The notes below the pieces were generated by a model. It worked only from the letters and a program-made list of their open reading frames with translations, did not search any database and was not told the origin of the DNA. A DNA stretch of 64,000 nt, from assembly GCF_000346465.2 (NCBI RefSeq), contig NC_034012.1:17493077-17557076 (forward strand), written 5' to 3'. The translations under genes were made by a program, and so were the position numbers. This DNA comes from Prunus persica (lineage: Eukaryota; Streptophyta; Magnoliopsida; Rosales; Rosaceae). Below, piece by piece: positions 1-14,100 of this stretch. Positions within the stretch are counted from its first letter, which is position 1; every line of letters begins with the position of its first letter.

Positions 1-1235
1 ATGAGAGAGAATTTATAGATTCGTGTGCTTGTGAAGAAGAGAGAGAAGCCTCTACATATTGGGAGAAATGATCTTAGTGCCTTTTGGCATCTGGCCAGTC
101 TCCTGAAGGTGATGAAATTATTGCTCATATATCAGTATTTAGCCAAATTAGTTATGAATCTTAATCTCACCCCCCCTTCTTCTCTCCTTCCTTGTTCAAG
201 AAGTCATAGCGTGAGTTAAAAACTAGGTAAGGGGAAAATTTATTAATGAGGAATTTGGATCTTGAATTTCAACAATTGACTCTGCAGATGTGGGGTTGAA
301 CTGCAATGCATGAGTCTACCCCCTTTAGAGTTGGGAGTTTTGACTAAGTGGTATTATAGGCTTTGAGAGTCTCCACTACATTAGGATTATTTTAAGTTTA
401 TAAGATACTTACAAACCATGCAGGCATTGACTCTTGGGATGTGCAATCCAGTTACAATATAATTAGAATAGTGAAGGACATATTCTACTTGAATGACACA
501 GGATATTAATTTTTGTGTACGACAGGACGTTGAGTTTTTGCATCCAGGCTGCCATAGTCTACCATTTAATGACAATTGAAAAGCTTCAGCTATTATGAAG
601 TTGAAGATATCTGTATTCTGTATTTTCTTTTCCAAGATTAAAACTAGGGAATTTGAGTGGGGTTTTCCTACCCCCATTTCAGAACCACCGCTTATTATCT
701 ATCCTGTGTTTATCAACTAAATGCCGGCCTCTATTGTGTGCAAAAAATACAATTGCTTTGTATCTGAGAGCACGGTTGATTAATGGCTTTGATGGTTGAA
801 AAATGCTTCCTTTTCACCAACTTGTTAATTAATTTTTTTTCTCGAGATTAGAAGTACAGATTTTTGATAGGGTGTTTCCAACCAATTCCATTACAAGTCC
901 TACTTATTTTGGTTTATCAACTCATTGGTAGCCCTATATTGTGTGCAATAGTATAATTGCTTTTGGATATAAGCATGCCACATGTACATTTCATTTGGGA
1001 GCATCTTTGACTTACTGGGTTTGTCGTAATTCAAAATGCTGCCTCTTCCGTGCTGCCTCTTGCATCATCTTGCTATTTAATTGATGCCTTTTCAGGGTTC
1101 TATGAGCATTTTTGAACTTCTGTTCAACTAAAAGAATGCTTATATTCTCATTCTGTAAAGTTAGATTGCTAAGGTATAATAACCTATGTTTTGTTGGAAG
1201 GGTAACATTGGAGTGATTATTGATTTGTTGTGCAG
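1..1235 (+). other. Intron and upstream part of the TRAUCO-like gene
   Basis: No exon can be supported here. The stretch directly upstream of the SPRY exon has the look of a plant intron: T-rich, stops in all frames, and a polypyrimidine-poor but usable acceptor ending ...TTGTGCAG at 1235. The preceding exon of the gene was not found and probably lies before the window. A 64-codon open frame near the start has no recognisable family. Confidence 0.5.
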
Positions 1236-1501
1236 GAAGTGAGATATCCTTCTTCAAAAACGGGGTATGCCAAGGAGTTGCTTTTAAGGATCTATATGGT
1301 GGCCGTTACTATCCTGCTGCTTCAATGTATACCCTTCCCCATCAACCAAATTGTGTGGTCAAGTTCAACTTTGGTCCTGAATTTGAATTCTTTCCAGAAG
1401 ACTTTGGTGGACGTCCAGTGCCCCAGCCCATGGTTGAAGTTCCTTATCATGCGTTTGAAAACCGAGTTGAAAATGGAGTCTCCGATGAGAAGAAACAATA
1501 G
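1236..1501 (+). CDS. TRO: TRAUCO / ASH2-like protein, last exon (C-terminal SPRY half)
   Basis: This is the 3' end of a TRAUCO-type gene, the plant homologue of ASH2L, a core subunit of the nuclear COMPASS-like complexes that methylate histone H3 lysine 4. The exon follows an acceptor CAG at 1233-1235; a glycine codon is split across the junction. The reading frame runs [14 protein letters not shown], then [14 protein letters not shown], then [18 protein letters not shown], and stops with TAG at 1499-1501. These blocks are the C-terminal half of the SPRY domain as found in plant ASH2 homologues. The last 20 or so residues are acidic and variable, as expected. Only about 88 residues are visible; the N-terminal part lies upstream of the window. 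A second long frame over the same bases is a shadow. Family assignment is from recalled sequence similarity, not a search. Confidence 0.85.
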
Positions 1502-2185
1502 CCAGCAAGCAGTCCAATTCAACCATATTATTAAGTGTTCTGGAGTTGCCTAAAGCCAACAAAAAACAAGAAAAGGAAACCTTCATGGATTTGGGAGAAT
1601 GATATGAGTTTAACTTCCCTTTGTAATTTGGATTGTGCTAAAAGTATAATTAAAAATGAATTGACAAGCGCTGTATTCTTGACCTTTATCTGACAAGTTC
1701 TGATGGAAAATAGAATGATATTGCATGGCCTGATATTGTCCTGATTATTCTGAGTGATAAATATCTCTGTTTCTTTGTGCTTGTGCATTTGTCTCATGTA
1801 AGTTCATTATATTTACTGTTATTAAGCTTTAGATTCTTGATACTTTTGCATTGGTTGAATGGATACACTTATTTCCAGATTCTCAAGGACTTAGCTACCT
1901 GTTTCAGAATTATGCCTTGTCTATGATTTTTTGTTATTATTTTATTTCTTTGCTTTCTGTTTAGGAATTTTACTTTCTTCCAACTTTAACTTTACTGTTG
2001 TAGTACCTAGCATATTTCCTAGAATGCTCCATCTCGGATTTTCTGCTTCTGTTCTGAACTTGGGATTGGTTAGTGCCAGTCACTGATCCTTTTTGGTTGA
2101 TAAGAGATGGATTCTTGAATGTGCTCATATTTTTCTCTTCTGGTCCTGGGGAGCTAAACTGGAAGTGCATACGTCAATGTGACCT
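1502..2185 (+). other. 3' untranslated and downstream region of the TRAUCO-like gene
   Basis: T-rich sequence without a supported open frame. It probably holds the 3' UTR and poly(A) site of the TRAUCO-like gene; no single clear AATAAA signal stands out. Confidence 0.4.
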
Positions 2186-2277
2186 CTCTCTCTCTGTCTC
2201 TCTCTCTCTCGCACACACACACACAGACACACTTGCGCTTGCCCGCACACACACACACAGACACACTTGCGCTTGCC

Positions 2278-2328
<51 letters not shown>
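2186..2328. repeat. Compound (CT)n/(CA)n microsatellite
   Basis: A (CT) run is followed by (AC) runs broken by two copies of an ACACTTGCGCTTGCCCGC-type interruption, then a long uninterrupted (AC) tract up to about 2328. Open frames of His-Thr or Cys-Val repeats here are artefacts of the repeat. Confidence 0.95.
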
Positions 2329-2331
2329 ACC

Positions 2332-3867
2332 TGGACAGACATTCTTTAAAGTCAATTATACCAATTATAAGAAACAATTTGCAACAATTATATACTGCTC
2401 AATGCACATAGAGTTGTTGAGCGTTAAGGTAATCAGAACTTATAATGACCTCTTGTCCATCTTTTTTTGTTTTTGGCCATAGCATATTGTGGTGTCTTTT
2501 TATTATTGTAGTTTAGATCTTAGCAGGGGTGGTTTCTTTTGTGGCTAACTTATTATCTAATTGGAAATTTCCTCTTGTGACAGGAGGTTCGTATCTCGTT
2601 GGCCCATGAGCACTTTGTTAGAATTGGTAGACTTCAACTGTATTGTAGAGGCAACTAAAATGATGGACTAGATCCAAAGGTACACTGAGGGTTATGTCTA
2701 GACTAATAGTGATTTGAGAATGACTTGGGACCCTTTTACTTTTCTGTATCTATTGTTAATCTTTTGACCACTCAAAATAGGTTATTGCATAACAGATATT
2801 GAACAAATATATAAACTATTGGGGTTTCAATATGATGCCTTATGTAAAAGTAAAAGGGTCACACCTAACATTTTGTTATTGATACTAGGTTGGCATATTT
2901 CATGACATTATGTTTGTATTGTGCTTAAATGAAGACATCACGAATAGGAGATTCGAGAAGGCGCAACAATGAAGACAGCCCATGGGGTTACTTGAAGACT
3001 CAAGAGCTTAAAAACTAGAGGTAGAGTCGATACATGAGATTTGACTGGCTTCATCTAGTTCTTCAGGTTGTCTAGGTTAGGAGATGAGATCATGCTTTAG
3101 TTTCCTGACTTTAGACTTAGACAACCCATGATCAACGTATATCAAGCTATAATGAGGAGTAAGGGACTGGCAAGTATGGCAGGCAGCCCTACTACATTTC
3201 TACAAAACTAATTTTGATGGATCACATGATGTGAAGTGGTGGACAAGCTTGGGTCTGGTGATACTCAAGAGGATGGTGATGAGCTTGTGGTGGCCATGGT
3301 GTGGAAAATTTCTTGAAATCTTACACCAAAAACTACAGACCTTACAGGTGTAACGTAATATCAGGATTGCGTTTAGCTCTGGATATGGATTCCATTTATC
3401 AATTCTTGAAACAGATGTCAAGGAAGTCATGTACATTTGCTACAGAACAGAGAGGAATATTTAGTGGCTAGGTTTTCTGGAATCATATTGATCACGCTTA
3501 GCTAAAATTGCTGCCCATTAGATCAAAAGATTTACCCTTTATTTCTCTGAATCTAGGATTTGGGTTGAAGAGCCTCCTTGGCTATCTTCAACTAAATAAA
3601 CAGGAAGGGAGAATTATTTTAGGTTTTCTCGGTCATTTTCTAAGAATGGTTTGTGACAAGCACATCCTAAGTTTTACGATTGGTGATCCAGTTGCCTTTT
3701 AGGTCCTTGTATGCTGCATCTCTATTTGAATTATGTGGCGCTTAAAGTCTGTTTACACCCTGGTAAGTTGATCTTGATTTAAGGGGCTAGTTGGAGAAAA
3801 AGCAATGAAGAAGGTGAAGAGCAAAAAGGGGGACAACAGGGGACAACTTATCTCTTGCTACTATCCA

Positions 3868-3899
<32 letters not shown>

Positions 3900-5287
3900 C
3901 ATTCAGTTTTCTCGATGGGTTCTTGTCTTGCTCAGATCTCTTCTGGGTTACTGTCTCACTCAGATCTCGTCTCTGTTCTTTGCTTGGATCTCTTCTTGGT
4001 TCTCACTATCTTGCTGACCAATTTTTTTTCATAAAACTCGTAAGCATGCTTTCAGCTCTATTAACTGAAAGTGGGGAATATTGATATTTACTCTCCAGCT
4101 TTAGGGGAGTGTCCTGAGTGTAGGCTGCTAATCAGCGCATTCCCTAAATTAAGAGATCTGATTTCTTATAATTAGAAATTTTCCCAGACACAAATGCATA
4201 ATCCAATTATGTATTTTATCCAAAAGTATTTTGAATCACCCTGAAGTTTAACTGTGAAGAACATGGTTGGTCTTTAAACTCGAAAGTATGTAGATATTTC
4301 TTTTTCTTTTGTAGGCTGATTTGCATACTATTGGAGCATAGAAGGATTATGTTAAACCATATAAGTGCACGGTTGAACCCTTCAAGTCTTGTGTTTTATT
4401 GTTGTTCTCATGTTATGCCTTTTCAAAGTTTTGTACATGTATGGTTTACTTAAATTTAGCTTTAATTGATTGTAATTTGTAATCACCATGAAATTCGCTT
4501 GATTTTGGAATCATTGTCCCTAGTTTAGTTGATTTTGCCTTGCAAGTTCTGTATATACCTCCAATGGTGATGAACAAAAATCATCCAGTTCTCAAGTAGT
4601 CTCCTGGACCACATTTTGAATTTACAGAGTCCTGCAGATCACTCTGTATAGACTGTATGTTCTCACTGGGGACACTGCCTCTCTACTTTCATCATTCATC
4701 TCTAATTTGAGATTAACAACTTGGCCCCTTTCATTATTATTGGGTCTTGACGTGTCCTTCGATGGAGATAAATATAATTGTCCAATTCTGAATCTTTACA
4801 ACATGATCTTTACTGTTTGATGATGTTCTGTGTGCACAGAGGAGAAGCATCTATGCCACTATCAGTGGGGGTTGCCCGGGTGGGTGAGAGACTATTATGA
4901 TGCCTACTTATCAAAAGCCGTGTTTGCATTTACAGCTAAAGCTTCATACTTCAAATCTATTCATTTGCTAAGTTATCATTTAAATTTTGGAAATTTGTCC
5001 ATCCTGAGCAGTTCTGAAATGTTAGAAATCTTTAATTGGCACCTTGTAAGTCCCATGCTTCCTCATGTCAAACATTTATTCCATTGAGATTCTGATGATA
5101 AAACTTTTACTGCTCTTGTTTTGTTATGCTGCATAGGGCTCAGTGTCCCTAATACTCTCATGCACACAACTAGTCAATCTGCACCATATCAGAGTGCAGA
5201 ATAATGCAAGGAAATTACATAGTTGATGGAAGCCGTATTTGCAAGATTTGCTGAAAAAAAAACCTCAGGGTGTTTCTGTTGTTGCTT
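2332..5287. other. Intergenic, no gene recognised
   Basis: About 3 kb between the TRAUCO-like gene and the 3' end of the ABCG gene. Open frames up to 85 codons occur (for example 4830-5087 on +), but none shows a recognisable domain, splice context or codon pattern that I trust. Confidence 0.5.
3868..3899. repeat. (TA)n microsatellite
   Basis: TATATACATATATATATATATATAT-type run inside intergenic DNA. Confidence 0.9.
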
Positions 5288-8105
5288 CTACAGTGGAGAG
5301 TTGAGGCCCTCTTGAAAAGCCAGAGGGTGGAGAGGTTGGTGCCTCTTGGAAGGAAAAGGAGATTCTTTCCTGAATGAAGGCCGCTTCTTGAGATGCTTCA
5401 GAGTATGCTTGGCATAATATGTCCGGAAATAAGGTGAAGCTCTCTCTTTGAGCTTAAGGATGATGAAAAAGATGATTCTGAACGATACAAGAATGGCAAC
5501 AACAGCAGCCAAGTCCCACCACTTCGAGTGATCCAGATTAATTCCGGCAATAGTTGTAAGGATATAATCGCCTTTCAGCTTTGGGCCATTTGGTTCACGA
5601 GAATCAAATTCTCGGCCAACCAATGCGTTCTTGTACTCTCCCTGCATAAGCCAGTATAACAGTGGTAAGTTCAAATTTTTGAAAGTCATTGTACTCGGTT
5701 TTGGCTGATATATATGTAGAGTTGTTACCAAAGCTAGCAAAAGTTTACCCTTTTTTTGCAACAATAACAGCTTTGAGAAACTTCTCAAGAACTCCGGTTT
5801 GGAATTCTTAGGCACAACCGGTCGTAGCAAGAAAAATTCTTAGCATGGTGCCGATTTCTGCACCCAAATTTTTGACAATTCTTGGGAAGTAACAAAAACT
5901 GGTATTCTTGCAAAGAAGGGTAAACTTTTGCTAGTTAAAAACTAAAATATGTTTTGCCTGGTACCTGTAATGCCCATGCACCATAATTTAGGTATGAAAT
6001 TGGATACCGCCAAACCGGTTTGGGAATGTCAGGAGGCAAGCGGAAAAATCCGGCAGTCATCATCATGATTCCCTAAATAAGCATGGTAGTTAGTGATAAA
6101 TAGAACCTTAAGTATACTTAGATGAAGATGAATGAGAGAAGCTCGGCAAAAATTATATGCAGTTGTTCTTACTAAGTATCCTGCTCCAACTATTACTCCC
6201 ATCAAGTAGTTGGGAACAAGAGAAGCTATAATCATCATGGAGCTCTCTACTGCTGCAATGGCACTGAGAAGATCGAGGCACATGAATACGAAACGAGGAA
6301 ATTGAGAATGAAATTCCACCATGTAGTAAGTTATACTGGCAGTTGCAATCGACATCACAGCCAAGAATGGGAAAGAAGAGAGGAAGTTTGACAAAATGAA
6401 CACAGCAATCCCATAATGCCCATTGAGCCTTTCTTTATGAAAAACCTGTTATACAAAACTCTGAGTTTCGAATTTCAATCTACTTATTTTAAAATCAGTT
6501 ATTTTCATGCTCACAAAGACCGAGTAGTGATTTTTACTTTCATTTCTTCAAGGAAGGATGGGAAGCCTCCAATGGACAGGAAAGTCATGAAACCAGAAAT
6601 GAATCCAGCACAAGCTCCTCTTGCCAAGATTGAATTGAGATCTGTTCCCAGATTGAAGAATATCGTACCAACACAGACAGATAACAGCAGATAGATGATG
6701 ATTCTTACCCAGTAATACCCCATGTCCCTTGACATATTCAGAAAAGATCTCTTTGTTAACGTTGAGAGTTGCTTCCACCATGTTGCTTGGCTCCCACTCC
6801 TTTTTTCTATCATGGGTCCTTCCTGTAAAACAAGTTTTTGACTTTTGTAAATAAAATTTACACAAAATTGATCTTCCCTTAAGTGACAGAAGGTCTCATG
6901 TAAAGTTCAAAACCTAAACTATCCTTACATCCTTACCGTGGATGAGATCTCTCGGATCCTAGCCCTCGTCCTTGTTGCATATTCAGAGCTCTTGTACTTC
7001 TCAACAAGCATTGCTTTTATCTCTGCTGTTGCTAAATTCATTAAAGGATCTGATGATTTTGGGATGTCCTGTATTTGAAAACAAAGAAGGTATATTGTCA
7101 AGTGAATATCAAGGCTTCAAATATTGCAAGATGGTAGATAAAAGAGGAGATTGGACATAAATTTATAAGCCAGAAACATGTTCAGTACAAAAAGATTATC
7201 AATTATAATGGAAGAGCAATTAAGCAAAACATATGTACGCGTAGAGTTATACAACTTACGTACACGAATTCTTTGAGAGTCATTCATTGTTACTCTGTCG
7301 AAGTCCGAATTGATACAACGAAGAAAGTGATCAGAAGGGTTTCTTCGACTTGGACATGGAACTCCTGCTCTGGCAAAGAACTGTAAAAAATAAATAAAAG
7401 AATCAGCACAACTAGCTTCAAACTCTCTCTAAAACTTGGAAACTTTGACACTTTCATATTAGTATACTTGCGCATAAAGCTATGCGTTCCAAAAGAATTT
7501 TGCCATTGAATTTATTGTGACATAATTTGAAAAAAAGTACCTCTAGAGCCATATTTGCTTGTCCAGAAAAAATTGTTAAACCACCAGAAAGCAGAACAAG
7601 ATCATCAAAGAGAGCAAAGACTTCACTGCTGGGCTGATGAATGGAGGAGATTACAGTTCTGCCATCAAGAGCAATATATCTGAGAGTTTGAACAACAAAG
7701 AAAGCTGAGGCACTGTCAAGGCCACTTGTAGGCTCATCCAAAAACAACAGCTTGGGCTTTGTAAGAATTTCAAGGGCAATGCTCAGTCTCTTCTTCTCCC
7801 CACCACTTATGCCTCTCAAATGCCAATTTCCAATTAGCCTGTCAGCACAATCTTGCAGACCCATTTCTGTAATTGTTGCATCCACAATGCCATTTACCTC
7901 TTCTTTGGTCAAAATAGTTGGAAGCCTCAAATGAGCTGAGTAAGTTATGGTTTCTTTTACTGTTAGGGTTCCCAATAGTGTATTCTCTTGGGTCACATAA
8001 GCCTGAAATTTTACATTGAGGGGTGGTAAAAAATTTAATTCATATTAAATGTGCACACTAATATATTGCTAGAAACTGACATTATGTGTACAATATTAAA
8101 AACAC

Positions 8106-8136
<31 letters not shown>

Positions 8137-11100
8137 GGGGGCGGCGGGTGTGGGGGTGCCCTTGCAAGAATATGGAAGTACTTACAGCAACACCATAATC
8201 CAGTCTCCTCTTCTTTCCATTCACGAGTACATTTCCAGTCATGACAACATTTGTTGAAAGTCTACCTGTCAAGTTGCAAAAATTCAAGTTTTATAAACTA
8301 TAAAATTTAAACATTAGCAAGACATTTTGGATTTTTTAAAAAAAAAAACAAAAACAATAGTGAGACATTACCAATGCAGAAATTTTTCTTTTCTTTTTTT
8401 TTTTTTTTTTTTTTTGGGGCAACTACCATTATAGATTTTAACCCTAAATCCTAATTCCACATAGAATTTAATCTCTGCTATTTTTTCTACATGCTAAAAA
8501 TGCAACCTTAAATTTAGCATCTCCAAGATGCTCTTATGGCATGTTTTCTAAAATATGAAACCTAATATGAGAATATTTGTTTGTGGGAATTTTATGTGTA
8601 TTCTTCTCCTTGTAGGAGGTCATATTTGTAATGCAAAGGAGCTTTAATGGGCAAGTAAATAATAAATTCATATTTCTATTTATAGTAGGAAATTAGGAAT
8701 TAAAGTAAATAAATTACAATTATAATAGGAATTCTTTGTGTGAAAGGAAAGTAAGTCAATGGTCCACAAGTCACGCCAACACCCCCTTCACGTTGGTGCA
8801 TAAATGTCGTCAATGCCCAACTGATCCAATGAATTGTGGAATGCTTTACTGGAAATCACCTTTGTCAAAATATCTGCCAATTGATCCTTCGACTTCATGA
8901 AAAAAAACTGAATCACTTTAGCTTCGAGCTTCTGTTTGATATAGTGTCGATCTACCTCAACATGTTTGGTGCGATCATGTTGAATTGGATTATGGACAAT
9001 AGCAATTGCAGCCTTATTGTCACAAAAGAGATTCATTACAGATGTAGGTCTATACCTAAGTTCAGTAAGCAACCTCTTTAACCAAATGAGTTCGCAAATT
9101 CCTTTGGTCATATCTTTGAACTCGGCTTTTGCACTGGATAAGGCGGTCACCTTCTGTTTCTTGCTCCTCCATGTAACCAAATTACTTCCCACGAATGTGA
9201 AGTAACCAGATGTGGATTTGTTATTTGTTATACTTCCTGCCCAATCTACATCTGTGTAACCATCAATATTTAGATGACCATGGTTTGAGAACTTAAGTCC
9301 TTTTTCAGGTGCAGACTTCAAATATCTAAGTATTCGAAGAACTGCATTCATGTGGTCTTCACTTGGAGAATGCATAAATTGACTGACGACGCTCACCGCA
9401 TAAGCAAATATCAGGCCGAGTATAAGACAAGTAGATCAATCTTCCCACTAACCTTTGATATCTTTCTTTGTTAGTTGGAACTTGATCCGGGTATTTTCCA
9501 AGATGATGATTATGAACAATAGGAGTGTCTACAAGTTTGCAATCTAGCATTCCTGTGTCTGTCAACAAATCCAAGACATATTTTCTTTGAAAGAGAAATA
9601 TGCCTTGTTGTGATCGGGCCACTTCAATCCCCAAGAAATATTTGAGTCTACCTAGATTCTTCATCTCAAATTCAGTAGCCAAATAGTCTCGTAGCTGAGA
9701 TATTTCATGTTTATCATTCCCAGTAATAATCATGTCGTCAACATAAATTATTAAAGCTGTTACCTTCTCTTTCTGATGTTTCAAGAATAAAGTATGATCT
9801 GAGTTACTCTGTTGGAAACCATTGTTCATCATTACCATGGTGAACCGCCTAAACCATGCAGGTGATGATTGTTTCAGTCCATACCACACCTTTCATAATT
9901 TGCATACTGTTCTAGTCTGAGTAGTATTATATCCAGGAGGAATGTCCATATACATCTCTTCTATGTGTTCTCCATGTAGGGAAGCATTCTTTACATCAAA
10001 CTGGTGTAGTGGCCAGTCCAAATTAGCTGCAAGGGACATTAAGACCCTGACTGTGTATACCCTTTCGCCACAAGTCTTGCTTTGTATCGCTCGATAGATC
10101 AACCAGTGTTGTGTTTTATGGTAAACACCCATCTACATCCGACAGTCTTTTTTCTTGTGGTAAAGTTTCCAGTGTCAAAGTCTGATTCTTCTCAAGAGCT
10201 TTCATCTCTTCCTTTATAGCTTAAACCCACTTAGGATCTTCCAATGCTTCAGCAACCTTGGTTGGGATATGAATAGTAGATAACTGATGCACAAAGGCCT
10301 TGAGAGGTTTAGATAGTTTCTCAATGGATACATGATTCGCAATTGGATACTTTGATGTCTTGCCAATATCAGGTGAATAACGATTTGGTGGCTTCCCACG
10401 ATTTTTCCTGAAAGGTAATTGGTGACCAATAGATTTATCCTCTAAATTCACAAGTGTAGTAAGAGTAGTTACCTCAAGGATATTCTCAGGAGATTGGTTC
10501 GTTGGTGCTATTGAGTTAGAAGAGGGGTCTTCATCTCGTTGTTCTGTATTATCTGTAGGTGTGGGACTCGGATTAGAAACATCTTCACTGGGGTCAGGCG
10601 GGTCAGACAATTGATTACTGTGAATGGGGAATTGATCACTTTTAAGCAGAGATCAATCTCGTGCTCCAAACTTGGGATGATCGATCGTTTCTGTATAGAG
10701 GTGAATTTCTTTGTTTTTCAAGTTGCTCCAATTCTGTTTTTCACTTCGTATCTTCCCCTGAAGCGTAGAATTGGATGATGGATCATGAAAGAACATCTCA
10801 GATTCCAAAAAGGTCACATCCAAAGTGACATAAGTACGTCGGGTAGGAGGGTGATAACAGTGGTAGTCTTTCTGATGAGTGGCAGAATCCATAAATACAC
10901 AACGAAGCGCATAAGGATCAAGTTTGCTACGTTGATTTTTGTAGAGATGAACGAAGGCCACATATCCAAAGATTCGGGGTGTGAGTACCAAAACAGAGGG
11001 CAGGGACCCGTGTTCCACAAGCACTTGTAAGAGAGTTTTAAAGGTCAATACACTAGAAGGCATGCGGTTGATCAGGTGAACTGCGGTGACAATAGCATCA

Positions 11101-14100
11101 TCCTAGTGATGGCGATGAACATGAGAGCCAATCAGAAGTGCTCAGGCGTTTTCAAGAAGATGTTGATTCTTTCGTTCAACAACACCATTTTGTTGTGGTG
11201 TTTGAGGACAAGTCGTCTCATGGATAATTCCATGTTGTTGAAAGTAAGCCTGAAAGTCGTGATTGACAAATTCTCCACCATTGTCTGAGCGAAGAATCTG
11301 TATTTGAGCATTGAACTGAGTTTTCATCTGTTTGTGGAAGAACTGAAAAAGGGAAAACACTTTGTTTTTATTCTTCAACAAATAAAGCCATGTCATCCGT
11401 GTACAATCATCTACGAATGTAACAAACCACCAAATGCCAGAAGGAGCACTGATAAGTGAATGTCCCTCAAACATCAGAGTGAATTAACTTAAACGGAGTA
11501 GTACACTTGTTCGTACTCAATGGATAAGGCACATGGTAACTCTTGGCCAAAATACAAGTGTTAATGTGAAGTCAGAGTCTTTGAAACCTGAGAATAAATA
11601 TGGTATAAGATGCTTCATATAACTAAAAGACGGATGTCCCAATCGACGTTGCCATAACCAGATTTGCTTTTGTTTGCTATCAAAGAGATGTGTCACACTG
11701 TTAGGCATGCCGGGACTGAAGTCATCTACATAATATAGCCCCCTATCTTAGTACCACGAGCAAGAATCTCCTTAGTGTGAATATCCTGAAGCAAACAAAA
11801 ACTTGGGTAAATCAGTACACAACAATTCAATTGTTTAGTAAGCTGACTAACGGACATCAATTTATTGGATAAAGATGGAACAAGTAAAGTATTAGACAGT
11901 GAGAGAAAGGATGAGAGTGCAACAGTGCCAGCCCCTGTCATAGGATAAGTAACTCCATTGGTGTTAGCAATAAAAGTTCCCCAAGGTTGTGTATTATTCA
12001 GAAAATCATCTCGATCAAACGTCATATGATCAGTTGCACTAGAATCAATTATCCAGCTCGTAGAATCACTCTTATCCGAAGTGTGGAATCCATAACCAGT
12101 ACTATTACTGATCGTATCGCGTTGTGTTCGATCTTTGAGAGTAGCCCACCATTCGGGGGTAGCCATGTAAGTTAAAACAAGGCTCACTAGTGTGTCTTAG
12201 ATCACCACAATATGTGCAATCTCGTCCATGTATCGGGGTCGTTAGTCTAGAAGTCATAATCTGTGCAGCTGAAGATGCATAGGATATAGGTTTGGTAGGA
12301 ATCCGGATCGGGATCTGAGCTTGAGTCGGGGTCAGGTTCGTCATCAGAGTAGTCAAAATAGGATCCTAATTCAGGATCGGGTTCAGGGTCATCAAAATAG
12401 GTTCTTGATTTAGGATCGGGTTTGGGGTCAAAATCTGAATCTGTAGGAGTTGAGCCACCTAGGCACCCAACTCGGCTATGGTTGGCTGAGAAAGAGAGTA
12501 GGAGTTGGTGGTGCTACCTCTATGAGGGTTGAAAAAATCATCAACCCCCATAGTGACGGCGGGGTTTGAAACTAGAGTCAGCAATTCCAAGATTGCCGCT
12601 CTGATACCATGCTAAAATATGAAACCTAATATGAATATTTGTTTGTGGGAATTTTCTATGTATTTTCTTCTTGTAGGAGGTCATATTTAATACAAAAGAA
12701 CTTTAATTGGCAAGTAAATAATAAATTCCTATTTTTATTTAGAGTAGAAAATCAGGAATTAAAGTAAATCAATTACAATTATAATAGGAATTCTTTGTGT
12801 GAAAGGAAAGTAAGTCAATGTTCCACAAGTCACGCCAACAATGTTTACTAATTCGTAATTGGATTAGGAGGAATTGAATTGAGGATAAATTGAATTGAAT
12901 TGAGGAGGAGTTGGATTGAGGAGAATTAGATTCCAGATTCCTATTGAAGTTGTTTACACCATATGGATTGAAGAGAGTTAGATTCCGAATTCCTATTGAA
13001 GTTGTTTACTAAACCATATGGAATTGAGGTAGGAGTAGTGCTAATTACTAAAATGTCCTCATTGTTGGGTTAAAGTAGATGACAAATTTGGAACTTTTAA
13101 AATTGTGTGAGGAAATAATGGATAAAAAGATGAATTCCTAATAGGTTAGTTCTCCAGGAATTAAAATATCACCTCTCACTCGAGAATTGAATTCCTCCAA
13201 AATTAGTATGTGCCTCACTTACTTTTTAGTTCCTTGATGTGAAGTAACACAGGAATCCTTCATAATTGGAATTCAATTTCTGATTCGAATTCCAATTCTT
13301 GATTAGTAAACACACTATTAGCGTTTATATGTAATTAGGCTTGGGGTATGGACATCCCACCTCCTTACCTAGAAGAGTAGTTGAGGCTTTGTGGGAGTTC
13401 AAGAAATATTCAACTATGGAAATGACTTTTTTAGCTGTGTCATTCATTGCATCTGCACCAAAGAAATAAGGTCCTGAACAGTGAAGACAAGACTTAAAAA
13501 CTATCATGTGGGTGCCCCCAAAGTTTCTGAGTGGTCCTGTCCTGTATGCCTAGTGCATGAATAATGGAACGGCCAACTTTAGATCTTTCATGCTCCACTT
13601 ATACATCTCTCAACACCAGTAAATTTTTTTTAGTAGTAAAATAGTTCAGTTAAAATTACATGTGTTTAAGAATAAAAACTAGTCATCAAATTTGAATACA
13701 TTGAACTCAATCGATTTATCATTCTACACTATCATGTGACACGAACATTCGTAACAAAATTTTCTCCACAATGTGTTCATTTGAAACAAGATGATAATAA
13801 TGCAAACAGATTGCTGTCTCTTTCTTTGGCTTTAAAATGTTATCAATGCAACAGACAGGCAGAACGTGCACTTTATGTCAAGCAGAGAATTAATAGTGCA
13901 CATAGTCTGTGCTCTCGGGTTTTAAATGCCAATCCTATGTTAAATGGTCATCGGTCATTATTTAACAACCAACCTCCCCAATTTACTAACCCATAACAAA
14001 CTCCATTTATCCATATTTGGTATATTAGGAGAAAAACTTATCTATATCAGAAATACCATTGTGGCGCTATTCCGAGCCAATCACTTATTATCATGTGTTT

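Larger units (their letters stand above)
8546..12840 (-). mobile_element. Ty1/copia LTR retrotransposon, decayed, in intron 1 of the ABCG gene
   Basis: The element is 4.3 kb and lies on the - strand, antisense-free with respect to ABCG (same strand). LTRs are 8546-8781 and 12610-12840. The direct duplication ATGTT is at 8541-8545 and 12841-12845, so the ends are exact. Just inside the upstream LTR, read on the - strand, is TGGTATCAGAGC, the standard primer-binding site for initiator tRNA-Met (about 12593-12609). A purine tract GAAGGGGG lies directly before the downstream LTR. Order on the - strand is gag remnant, protease, integrase, reverse transcriptase, RNase H, which defines the copia class. 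The LTRs agree at roughly nine of ten positions by eye, so the insertion is not recent. Coding capacity is broken. Confidence 0.95.

Noticed and set aside
2073..2482. Several overlapping open frames on both strands
   Set aside because: They are made of CA/CT microsatellite translations (His-Thr, Cys-Val) and have no independent support.
4830..5087. 85-codon + frame starting MCTEEKHLCHYQWG
   Set aside because: No recognisable domain, no supported splice partners, and it lies in the 3' flank of the ABCG gene.
8542..8546. TG at 8542 as the edge of the copia LTR
   Set aside because: Using 8542 gives no matching flanks; starting at 8546 gives the ATGTT duplication on both sides and a better LTR alignment.
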